Shown: positions 7,495 through 14,406 of the stretch, piece by piece
Numbering within the stretch: position 1 is the stretch's first letter
Layout of the letters: every line of letters starts with the position of its first letter
Source: Actinomycetes bacterium
GTDB lineage: Bacteria; Actinomycetota; Actinomycetes; Mycobacteriales; Mycobacteriaceae
Direction: 5' to 3'
NCBI GenBank assembly: GCA_023416315.1
Contig: JAEZIA010000266.1
Coordinates: forward strand, 1 to 14,789
DNA: 14,789 nucleotides
Position numbers and translations under genes: made by a program
The notes under the pieces: model-generated
What the model saw: the letters and a program-made list of their open reading frames with translations, nothing else
Told to the model about the DNA's origin: nothing
Database searches by the model: none

Positions 7495-8064
7495 TTACAA
7501 GCCGGGGCCCTCGGCGCGCAGGTCGTCCACCTGCGCCATCGCCGATCGCAGCTTGGTCAGCCATTCGTCGGCGTGCTCGCCCACCAGGCGCACACTCCAA
7601 GCCAGTGCGTCTGACCGCGACCGGGCGACGCCCGCATCGACCAGGGTGTCGAGTACCTGGCGTTCAGGTTGCTTGAGCCGGGTCATCACCGGAACAGCGA
7701 TGTGGGTGAACAAGATTCGCTCGGGTGCGTCGGGGCCTGGGATTTCCACACCCCAGGACACCTTGCGGCCGTAGCGGTCCTGGGCCTCCTCGGCGATCTG
7801 GATGCGCTCGGAACGAGTCTCCTCCCGAAAGCGTGATGCTCGCCCCGATGCGCGGGCTCCGCTGTCCGGTGTGTCGACCGACTCGGGTAGGCGGCCGATG
7901 ACGGTGATCTCTTCGCGGTCGACGATCACCTTCGGATCCCCGGTGAACCAGCCGTCGGGCAGACGTCCGGCGAACCACTCGCCGGCGTCGGAGGCGTCGG
8001 GTTGGTCGGCCTGCTGCCAGCCGCCGGGGCGGCCGGGCCGACGATGGGTGTGTTGATGCTTCAT
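7495..8064 (-). CDS. Rv1265-like conserved protein with predicted C-terminal ribbon-helix-helix
   Basis: A 189-residue soluble protein with no signal peptide. Residues 1-30 are basic and His/Pro/Gly-rich, apparently disordered. A middle region (about 40-130) contains VIVDREEITVIGRL and RYGRKVSWGVEI, read as beta strands. Residues about 124-162 (PVMTRLKQPERQVLDTL, then a Gly turn and SRSDALAWSVRLV) have the strand-helix-turn-helix spacing of ribbon-helix-helix DNA-binding proteins. A charged helical tail follows. Its place just downstream of the Rv1264-like cyclase matches Rv1265, remembered as a cAMP-responsive gene of the Cmr regulon. ATG at 8064 is the only good start; no Shine-Dalgarno is visible, and three 8-bp repeats lie directly before it. 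A DNA-binding role is inference from sequence pattern only. Confidence 0.78.
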   Translation of the reverse strand: MKHQHTHRRPGRPGGWQQADQPDASDAGEWFAGRLPDGWFTGDPKVIVDREEITVIGRLPESVDTPDSGARASGRASRFREETRSERIQIAEEAQDRYGRKVSWGVEIPGPDAPERILFTHIAVPVMTRLKQPERQVLDTLVDAGVARSRSDALAWSVRLVGEHADEWLTKLRSAMAQVDDLRAEGPGL

Positions 8065-8066
8065 GA

Positions 8067-8090
8067 ATTACATGATTACACCGTTACAGC
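8067..8090. repeat. Three tandem 8-bp direct repeats just upstream of the Rv1265-like gene
   Basis: On the plus strand the units are ATTACATG, ATTACACC and GTTACAGC, each with TTACA at the same phase; on the coding strand this is TGTAA repeated every 8 bp. They end 2 bp before the start codon at 8064 and are the most AT-rich part of the neighbourhood. The regular spacing and location suggest an operator or transcription-factor array. I could not place a TANNNT -10 with confidence in this 65-bp spacer (8065-8129). Confidence 0.6.
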
Positions 8091-8129
8091 GCTGGCACCA
8101 GGGGTTTGCTGTGGGCGAACACGTGCAGG

Positions 8130-9254
8130 TCAGCGTTGTCCGGCCCGGCGGGCACGGAACAGTTTCACCTCGTCCTGGATGCCTTTGAGGTGGCGGGCGC
8201 GGGCAAATGACCAGTCGAACGATGGGTCGCCGCCGATCTCCTCCCGGGCGACCTCGGACACCAGTACCGAGCCAGGCCGGGCCACCGAGGTGACGCGGCT
8301 GGCGAGGTTGACCGGGCTGCCGAACCAGTCCCCCGCGCGGCTGACCGCCGGCCCATACGAGAGCCCGGCCCGCAGCTGCGGCAACGCATCGTCGGCTTCG
8401 GTGGCCTCGACCAAAGTCAACATCGCATCGAGCAGGGCCGCGGTGTCCGTCGACACCATCATCACCGCGTCGCCGATGGTCTTGATGAACCGCACCGGTG
8501 GCACCGCCACATTGCGAGCGGCGTCGGCAAGACGATTGGCCAGCTGTTCGAGTTCCTCCGGCGGCACCGTCTCGCCCAGCCGGGTGAAGCCGACCAGGTC
8601 GGCGAAGGCGATCGCGACCTGTCGGGCGCCGGGCAGTGACGCACCGAGGGCCCGTTCGTTGGCGTTGATCGCCTCGGTTTCCATGGCGTGCCGCAGCTGC
8701 AGCATCAGCATGTCCTGGACCATCGGCCCGAGCAGCGGTGCGGCGGCGCTGACCAGCACTTGGGCGCTGCGCGCCATCTCGAGCTCGGTCGTGCCCGGAC
8801 GCTGCATGGTGGCGGCGACCGCGGTGTAGCGCATCGCCTCTGCGGCGTGCGAAAGACCTTCTGCCAGAACCCGAACCACCGTGAGCAACCGGTCGGGATC
8901 GAAGCCCAGGTCGAGGAACCGCTTGATGTGCACGGCCGTCTCGGCGTCAGGTTTGAGGAACACCTCGGCGTCGGGGTCGTCGACGGTCGCGAGCCCGCTG
9001 GCCCTCTGGAATCGTCTGAGCTGGTCGAGATCCAAGCCGGTCTGGTCGCTGATCTGCCGGGCCGAGAGCCGGGTCCCGTCGTCACCGAAGATCCGGCGGC
9101 CGGGTAACAGCATCGGGGCGAACGCGCCCCGGATCTCCTCGACGGTGATGCCCTGCTCCAACAACCACGGGATCAACTCGGCCCGCTGGGCACGGGCATC
9201 GCCCGCGAGCCCGTCGAGCAGCCCGGCGGCCTCCGGGTCGACGGCATCGGTCAC
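8130..9254 (-). CDS. Class III adenylate cyclase with N-terminal regulatory domain (Rv1264-like)
   Basis: A 374-residue protein that makes cAMP from ATP. Residues 1-200 form the helical regulatory domain: WLLEQGIT at 30-37, then VRVLAEGLSHAAEAMRYTA from 127, then ETEAIN before the linker. The catalytic domain carries every key residue: metal ligands Asp219 (FADLVGF) and Asp262 (IGDAV), adenine-selecting Lys258 and Asp309 (GDWFG), transition-state Asn316 and Arg320 (VNLASR). All lie three positions before those I recall for M. tuberculosis Rv1264 (Lys261, Asp312), a pH-sensing soluble enzyme inhibited by its own N-terminal domain. GTG at 9254 is chosen because it gives the MTD start of Rv1264 and sits 6 nt after a -10 hexamer; a longer frame to 9404 would overlap the divergent glycosylase. 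The Rv1265-like gene follows 65 bp downstream. Confidence 0.94.
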   Translation of the reverse strand: MTDAVDPEAAGLLDGLAGDARAQRAELIPWLLEQGITVEEIRGAFAPMLLPGRRIFGDDGTRLSARQISDQTGLDLDQLRRFQRASGLATVDDPDAEVFLKPDAETAVHIKRFLDLGFDPDRLLTVVRVLAEGLSHAAEAMRYTAVAATMQRPGTTELEMARSAQVLVSAAAPLLGPMVQDMLMLQLRHAMETEAINANERALGASLPGARQVAIAFADLVGFTRLGETVPPEELEQLANRLADAARNVAVPPVRFIKTIGDAVMMVSTDTAALLDAMLTLVEATEADDALPQLRAGLSYGPAVSRAGDWFGSPVNLASRVTSVARPGSVLVSEVAREEIGGDPSFDWSFARARHLKGIQDEVKLFRARRAGQR

Positions 9255-9260
9255 CGACAC

Positions 9261-9266
9261 AACGTA
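9261..9266 (-). promoter_or_regulatory. -10 element (TACGTT) for a leaderless adenylate cyclase transcript
   Basis: TACGTT on the minus strand fits TANNNT and is followed by 6 nt, then the GTG start at 9254. No ribosome binding site lies between. It abuts the divergent glycosylase -10 with no gap, so both promoters melt nearly the same DNA, including the palindrome GTATAC at 9264-9269. Confidence 0.5.
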
Positions 9267-9272
9267 TACCGT
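9267..9272 (+). promoter_or_regulatory. -10 element (TACCGT) for the DNA glycosylase
   Basis: TACCGT fits TANNNT and is followed by 8 nt before ATG at 9281. A start site 6-8 nt downstream gives a leader of 0-2 nt. No Shine-Dalgarno sequence is present, in keeping with near-leaderless translation. Confidence 0.42.
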
Positions 9273-9280
9273 CGATCCCG

Positions 9281-9784
9281 ATGCCACGATCCCCGCTCCT
9301 GGAGGGGCTACCGCCGATCGGCGCGCGCGATGCGCGCCTGTTGATCCTGGGCAACATGCCCAGCGTGCTGTCGCTGGCGGGCGGTCACTACTATGGCAAT
9401 CCACGAAATGCGTTCTGGCGCATCATCGGTGAGGTCTTCGGGTTCGGCCCGGACGCCCCATACGAGCAGCGGACCGAGGTACTGACGCGCCACCGGATCG
9501 CGGTATGGGACGTGCTCAAGCACTGCCGCAGGATCGGTAGCCTGGACTCGGCGATCGAGCCGGACAGTATGGTGGCCAACGACTTCGGGACGTTCTTCGC
9601 CGCCCAGCCGCGGATCGAGCGGGTGTATTTCAACGGCGCAGCCGCCGAACGCAACTTCACCCGGCTCGTCCGCCTCGATCTGCCGGTCGTGTTCGAGCGG
9701 TTGCCGTCGACCAGCCCCGCGCACACCATGCGCTACGCCGACAAACTGGCGGTCTGGAGCGCAGCACTGACCGTCGTCCGATAA
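9281..9784 (+). CDS. DNA-deoxyinosine glycosylase-like, uracil-DNA glycosylase superfamily family 6
   Basis: A 167-residue single-domain base-excision enzyme. GNMPS at 24-28, followed by SLAGGHYYGNPRNAFW (31-46), is the first active-site motif of the hypoxanthine-DNA glycosylase branch; Asn43 is the likely catalytic Asn. LPSTSPAH at 141-148 is the second motif, inserted into the minor groove. The family removes deaminated adenine (hypoxanthine) from DNA in the cytoplasm. Length and motifs fit a full enzyme; a Mug-like specificity for mismatched uracil is the main alternative. ATG at 9281 is set by the motif position and by a -10 directly upstream. The gene diverges from the adenylate cyclase across 26 bp and is followed, 39 bp on, by the cyclase-ATPase gene in the same direction. 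I do not recall it at this place in M. tuberculosis. Confidence 0.85.
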   Translation: MPRSPLLEGLPPIGARDARLLILGNMPSVLSLAGGHYYGNPRNAFWRIIGEVFGFGPDAPYEQRTEVLTRHRIAVWDVLKHCRRIGSLDSAIEPDSMVANDFGTFFAAQPRIERVYFNGAAAERNFTRLVRLDLPVVFERLPSTSPAHTMRYADKLAVWSAALTVVR

Positions 9785-9810
9785 GCCTTCGGCGACACAC
9801 CTGATCCGCC

Positions 9811-9816
9811 TATTCT
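9811..9816 (+). promoter_or_regulatory. -10 element (TATTCT) for the cyclase-ATPase gene
   Basis: TATTCT fits TANNNT. A start site 6-7 nt downstream falls at 9823-9824, which coincides with the GTG at 9824. An upstream in-frame GTG at 9818 lies only 1 nt after the hexamer, so it would not be transcribed from this promoter. Confidence 0.48.
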
Positions 9817-9823
9817 CGTGCAG

Positions 9824-12800
9824 GTGGCGGTCGAAATGGCGCCGTGCCGTACGTGTGGTACGCAACCGCGCCGGGGTGCACGGTTCTGCGACAACTGCGG
9901 TGCCTCGCTGGCGGCTGGTGCACTGCCCGCGGAGTACAAACAGGTCACCGTTCTGTTCGCCGATGTGGTGCACTCGATGGATCTGGCCGCCGCGCTCGGC
10001 GCGGAGCGGCTGCGGGAGATCATGACCGCTCTGGTCACCCGGGCCACGGTGGTTATGACGCGGTACGGCGGCACCGTCGACAAGTTCACCGGTGACGGCA
10101 TCATGGCGATCTTCGGAGCTCCGGTCGCCCTGGAAGACCACGCATTCCGGGCCTGTCTGGCGAGCCTGGATCTGCAGCGGGAAACCCGGCAGCTCGCCGA
10201 GGTCATCGAGAAACTCGACGGCCAGCACTTCATGCTGCGCGTCGGCCTGAACTCCGGCCAGGTCATCACCGGTGACATCACCGCGAGCCCGGCGAGCTGG
10301 ACCGCGATCGGCGAACAGGTCGGGCTGGCGCAGCGGATGGAATCGGTGGCCCCGCCCGGCGGGGTGATGCTCAGTGATTCCACCGCGCGCCTCGTCGAGG
10401 ACACCGTGGACCTCGGCGACACCGAACTGGTGCGCGTCAAAGGTATGCAGGAACCGCTGCCCGCCCGGCGCCTGCTGGGGGCGTCGGCCGGGCTGCGACG
10501 CAGACGGGCGACCGAGACCACGCTGGTGGGTCGTACCTGGGAGCTGGCAAGTATCGCCGGCGTGCTCGACGAGGCCATCGGTGGGGCGGGGTGTGTGGTG
10601 AAACTTGTCGGTCCAGCCGGGATCGGCAAGAGCCGGATCGTGCGGGAGGTCGCCGTGCAGGCGGCGTCACGCGATGTCGATGTGTTCATCGCCTACTGCG
10701 AATCGCACACCAGCGATGTGCCGTTCCACGCTGCCGCCGCGCTGCTGACGGCCAGCCTGGACATCGCCGGAACCGACAAGGCGGTGGCGCGGACGACGGT
10801 GCGCGATCGGCTCGACGCCGACACCGATGACCTGTTGCTTGTGGATGACCTTCTCGGGATCGCCGACCCCGAGGCCGAGACGCCGCCGATCGATGCCGAC
10901 GCCCGACGGCGCCGGCTGGCCGGGGTTCTGGATGTCGCGCTGCTGGCCCGGCCACGACCGACGGTGTTCGTGGTCGAGGACGCGCACTGGATCGATGAGC
11001 CGAGCGAGGCGATACTGACCAGTCTGCTCGAGGTGGCGCCGCAGACGCCGACGGTTGTGCTGATCACCTACCGTCCCGAGTACCGCGGTGCGCTGGCCAA
11101 TACACAAGGCGCACAGACGATCACGCTGCGTCCGTTGAGCAATGCCCAGACCGCGGCGTTGACCGGCGAGCTGCTGGGTGTCGACGCCTCGGTGCGGGGT
11201 TTGGTCGACCACATTGCCGAGCGGGCGGCGGGCAACCCCTTCTTCGCCGAGGAGATTGTCCGCGACCTCGCCGAACGCGGTGTGCTCGAAGGGGTTCGGA
11301 CCAAGTACACCTGCTGTGTCGATCTGGCCGATATCCGGGTGCCCGCCACACTGCAAGCCGCGATCGCCGCACGTATCGACCGCCTCGGCCCGGCGGCGAA
11401 ACGGACGCTGTCGGCGGCGTCGGTGATCGGTTCTCGCTTCAGTCCGGATCTGCTCGACAGTCTCGGCGTAACACCGGCTCTCGATGAGCTGATCGATGCC
11501 GAGCTCGTGACTCGGGTGCAGTTCACCGCGCACCGTGACTATGCCTTCAAACACCCGCTCATCCGGACTGTGGCGTATGAATCGCAGCTCAGGTCCGACC
11601 GCACCGAGCTCCATCGCCGGCTCGCGGCGATCATCGCGGCGCAAGGCTGCGGCGATGAGCGGGCCGCCGCGATCGCCGAGCATTTCGAGGCGGCAGGTGA
11701 TCTGCGTGCAGCGTACGAGTGGCATATGCGGGCCGGCCAGTGGCTGACCAATCGCGGTATCGCCGCGGCCCGCACCAGTTGGGAACGAGCCAAACAGGTT
11801 GCCGACAAACTTCCAGCCGACGAACGTGACCTGTTGTCCTTGAGAATCGCGCCCCGGACGTTGTTGTGCGCCAGCGCTTACCGCGGCGGCGGCCGCGTGG
11901 ACGACACCGGTTTCGACGAGCTTCGAGAACTCTGCGAACAAGCCGATGACAAGCGGTCGCTGGCGATTGCGATGGCAGGCCTGCCGGTCTCGATGAACCT
12001 GCTCAACCGAATTCATGAGGCATCGATGATCGCGACTGAACACGAAACACTCGTCGAGTCGATCGGTGACCCCTTCCTGACGGTCGGCCTGTTGCACGGT
12101 GTGATTTCGACCAGACTGCACGCGGGGGAAGCAATCGCGGCGACCCGTACCGCGCAACGCGTGATCGACACGGCCGCGGGCGATACGGCCATGGGCGAAT
12201 TGCTTATCGGCTCGCCCCTCGCCCAAGCGACGATGCTTCGCGGCGTCGCCCGATGCACTCTCGGTCGGCCCGGATGGCGTGACGACCTCAACAAAGCCGT
12301 TCTGCTGGCGCGCGATTCCGATCCTGTCACCCGGGTGATCGTCGTTTCGTATCCCGCGGGGATGCTGTATCTGAACGGTGTCTTCGTCGCCGACGACGAC
12401 TACCTCGCCGCGGTACACCAGGCGTTCAGCACCGCCGAACAATCGGGGGACGATTTCACGCTGACGATGGCCGGGTTCGCCTATGGCGCAGCGTTAATGG
12501 CCCGCGACGACACCGATCCGGCGGTCGGCGCGCAGGTACTGGACGAGATTCTCGAGTTATGTGTGCAGGTACACAACACCTTCGGAGCAATTCCGCCGGG
12601 CATTGCGCTCGCGACGTATCGCGCGAGATTCGGCAACCTCGACGCTGCGATTCGAATGTCCCGAACCGTGCTTGACGACACCGTCGGTGGCGGAGACATG
12701 ATCCTGCGCGGCCCCGCGACATTGGCGCTGGTGGAAGCGCTTGTGCAGCGGGGAACCCACGACGATGTGCGGGAAGCACAGTCGGCGATCAACCGGCTGG

Positions 12801-12982
12801 CCGACGTACCCACCGATCCGGATTTCGCACTCTTCGACCTGCCACTGCTGCGAATGCGGGCGCTGCTCGCCCAGTCCTGCGGTGACGACAACGCCTACCG
12901 AGACTTCCGCGACCGGTACCGGTCAAGGGCGAAGTCCCTTGACTTCCAAGGGCACATGAAACTCGCAGAAGGTATGCCCTAG
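9824..12982 (+). CDS. Zinc ribbon - nucleotide cyclase homology domain - AAA ATPase - helical repeat protein
   Basis: A 1052-residue multidomain signalling protein. Residues 6-25 form a zinc ribbon (Cys8, 11, 22, 25). Residues about 38-185 are a class III cyclase homology domain: metal ligands Asp47 (FADVV) and Asp91 (KFTGDG), substrate Lys87. In the helix GEQVGLAQR the transition-state Asn is Gly167, Arg171 is kept, and the adenine-selecting Asp is Thr160, as in class IIIb enzymes. A STAND/AAA-type ATPase follows: Walker A GPAGIGKS at 263-270, Walker B VEDAHWID at 384-391, NPFFAEE at 471-477. The C-terminal half is Ala/Leu-rich and helical, probably TPR-like, with no LuxR-type helix-turn-helix at the end, unlike Rv0386, Rv1358 and Rv2488c. 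GTG 9824 is preferred by promoter position; ATG 9836 is the alternative. Cyclase activity is doubtful, and the role is otherwise unknown. Confidence 0.9.
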   Translation: MAVEMAPCRTCGTQPRRGARFCDNCGASLAAGALPAEYKQVTVLFADVVHSMDLAAALGAERLREIMTALVTRATVVMTRYGGTVDKFTGDGIMAIFGAPVALEDHAFRACLASLDLQRETRQLAEVIEKLDGQHFMLRVGLNSGQVITGDITASPASWTAIGEQVGLAQRMESVAPPGGVMLSDSTARLVEDTVDLGDTELVRVKGMQEPLPARRLLGASAGLRRRRATETTLVGRTWELASIAGVLDEAIGGAGCVVKLVGPAGIGKSRIVREVAVQAASRDVDVFIAYCESHTSDVPFHAAAALLTASLDIAGTDKAVARTTVRDRLDADTDDLLLVDDLLGIADPEAETPPIDADARRRRLAGVLDVALLARPRPTVFVVEDAHWIDEPSEAILTSLLEVAPQTPTVVLITYRPEYRGALANTQGAQTITLRPLSNAQTAALTGELLGVDASVRGLVDHIAERAAGNPFFAEEIVRDLAERGVLEGVRTKYTCCVDLADIRVPATLQAAIAARIDRLGPAAKRTLSAASVIGSRFSPDLLDSLGVTPALDELIDAELVTRVQFTAHRDYAFKHPLIRTVAYESQLRSDRTELHRRLAAIIAAQGCGDERAAAIAEHFEAAGDLRAAYEWHMRAGQWLTNRGIAAARTSWERAKQVADKLPADERDLLSLRIAPRTLLCASAYRGGGRVDDTGFDELRELCEQADDKRSLAIAMAGLPVSMNLLNRIHEASMIATEHETLVESIGDPFLTVGLLHGVISTRLHAGEAIAATRTAQRVIDTAAGDTAMGELLIGSPLAQATMLRGVARCTLGRPGWRDDLNKAVLLARDSDPVTRVIVVSYPAGMLYLNGVFVADDDYLAAVHQAFSTAEQSGDDFTLTMAGFAYGAALMARDDTDPAVGAQVLDEILELCVQVHNTFGAIPPGIALATYRARFGNLDAAIRMSRTVLDDTVGGGDMILRGPATLALVEALVQRGTHDDVREAQSAINRLADVPTDPDFALFDLPLLRMRALLAQSCGDDNAYRDFRDRYRSRAKSLDFQGHMKLAEGMP

Positions 12983-14370
12983 GACACCGGCGGGCGCCGG
13001 TTCGCCCATGGGCGCGCGATCTCGATCTGATGGCTCAGCGACAGCAGTGTCGCCTCGTCCGAGGGCCTGCCCACGAGTTGCACCGACATCGGAACCCCCG
13101 CACCGTCCAGCCCCCACGGGACGACGGCGGCCGGCTGGCCGGTGGCGTTGAACATGGCCTGAAACGGCACCCGCCGCGACACCATCGCCAGCGTGGAGAT
13201 GCCACCGCGGTGCTGGTACTGCCCGATCTTCGACGGGCCTGTTGCGGTGCCGGGCGTGATCAGCACGTCGACGTGATCGAAGATCGACTGCACGCGCGCC
13301 GCCAGTGCCGGCTCGGCGGCCCGCACCCTGGCGATCCGGGCATCGGAGATCATCCGCCCGAGCCGGGTGATGCCCTTCGTCCTGGGTTCCAACCGCTCCC
13401 GGTGCGGCAGCGCGGCGGCGTCATCGTAGGCGCCGCGCCACATTCGGGGCAGAACATGGCCGTACGCCGCCCACGCCGGGTAGTCGGGGTCGCGCCAGAT
13501 CACCTCGTGGCCGAGGTCGCGCAGCAGGGTTTCGGCTTCGTCGAGCGCCTTCTGCTGGGCCGCCCCGACCCGGCCGAGCATGGTCGGAGGAAGCTTTGCG
13601 CTCAAGGCGATTCGGAGCCGACCCGGCTCACGGTTCGCCGCAGCGACGAACCCGCCTGGCGGGCCGGGCAGTTGCGTCGTCGCGTCGAGGAACAATGCGG
13701 CGTCCTCTACCGTGCGCGTCAGCGGACCGTTGACCGACAGGCCGCACCACGCGTCGCCGTGCGGCGCCATCGGCACCCGGTCGCGTTGCGGCTTGAGACC
13801 GAACAGCCCGCACCAGGTGGCAGGAATGCGAATGGACCCGGCCCCGTCGGATCCCAGCGCCATCGGCGCCAGGCCCGCGGCCACCGCAGCCCCGCTGCCG
13901 CCGCTACTGCCGCCGGGTGCGCGTTCCAGATCCCATGGATTGTGGGTGGCGCCGAAGGCGACCGTTTCGGTGAACGGCCACAGCATCATCTCCGGCACCG
14001 CGGTCTTGCCGATTATCACCGCGCCTGCCTCGCGGAGTCGGCGCACGACCTCAGCGTCGACCGTCGGCGGCAACCCGTAGGCGCTGCTTCCGTAACAGGT
14101 GAATTCGTCGGCGACGTCGACGTCGTCCTTGATCGCGATCGGCACGCCCAGCAGGGGTCTGCGTTCGCCGGCGTCGAGCAGCTCCTGGGCGGCTGCGGCC
14201 TCGCGCCGGGCGCTCTCGGTGAGGACCACCCGATACGCGCGCAACTCCCGGTCGACCCGGGCGATCCGATCGAGATAGAGCTCCAACAGGGCTGGGGCGG
14301 TGATCGTGCCGTTGACGAGCATGCGAGCCTGCTCGGCAGCACCGGCGAAGGCAATGTCGGTGGAGTCCAT
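12979..14370 (-). CDS. amiB2: Amidase, amidase-signature family (AmiB2, Rv1263-like)
   Basis: A 463-residue enzyme hydrolysing amide bonds, with the Ser-cisSer-Lys triad in place: Lys81 (AIKDDVDV), cis-Ser155 in GGSSGGSGAAVAAG, and nucleophile Ser179 in GSDGAGSIR. The 24-residue gap between the two serines is the family norm, and total length matches AmiB2. No signal peptide is seen, so it is probably cytoplasmic. The natural substrate cannot be predicted; family members act on small amides, aryl-amides or the GatA reaction, though lack of a GatB/C context argues against a tRNA role. ATG at 14370 is chosen because the longer frame to 14709 runs antisense through the HIT gene. Its TAG stop overlaps the convergent cyclase-ATPase TAG in a single CTAG, so no intergenic terminator exists. 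Confidence 0.92.
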   Translation of the reverse strand: MDSTDIAFAGAAEQARMLVNGTITAPALLELYLDRIARVDRELRAYRVVLTESARREAAAAQELLDAGERRPLLGVPIAIKDDVDVADEFTCYGSSAYGLPPTVDAEVVRRLREAGAVIIGKTAVPEMMLWPFTETVAFGATHNPWDLERAPGGSSGGSGAAVAAGLAPMALGSDGAGSIRIPATWCGLFGLKPQRDRVPMAPHGDAWCGLSVNGPLTRTVEDAALFLDATTQLPGPPGGFVAAANREPGRLRIALSAKLPPTMLGRVGAAQQKALDEAETLLRDLGHEVIWRDPDYPAWAAYGHVLPRMWRGAYDDAAALPHRERLEPRTKGITRLGRMISDARIARVRAAEPALAARVQSIFDHVDVLITPGTATGPSKIGQYQHRGGISTLAMVSRRVPFQAMFNATGQPAAVVPWGLDGAGVPMSVQLVGRPSDEATLLSLSHQIEIARPWANRRPPVS

Positions 14371-14377
14371 CTCCCGC

Positions 14378-14383
14378 AGCCTA
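14378..14383 (-). promoter_or_regulatory. -10 element (TAGGCT) for the amidase
   Basis: TAGGCT on the minus strand fits TANNNT and is followed by 7 nt before the ATG at 14370, predicting a leader of 0-1 nt. The GGGAG directly before ATG is too close to act as a normal ribosome binding site. Confidence 0.45.
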
Positions 14384-14394
14384 ACCCTGACCGC

Positions 14395-14400
14395 TACGGT
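14395..14400 (+). promoter_or_regulatory. -10 element (TACGGT) for a leaderless HIT transcript
   Basis: TACGGT fits TANNNT and is followed by exactly 6 nt and then ATG at 14407, so transcription should start at the A of ATG. The divergent amidase -10 lies 11 bp away, so the two promoters overlap within a 36-bp spacer. Confidence 0.5.
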
Positions 14401-14406
14401 GGCCAG

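Noticed and set aside
8071..8076. Start-stop mini-ORF (ATG-TAA) just before the Rv1265-like gene on the minus strand
   Set aside because: Two overlapping short motifs within the AT-rich direct repeat explain it; no evidence that it is translated.
9255..9404. Longer N-terminus for the adenylate cyclase
   Set aside because: It would run antisense over the start of the DNA glycosylase and contains low-complexity sequence; GTG 9254 matches the Rv1264 start.
10667..12442. A 591-codon minus-strand open frame
   Set aside because: It is antisense to the cyclase-ATPase gene, has no recognisable motif and a composition typical of reverse-complement translation.
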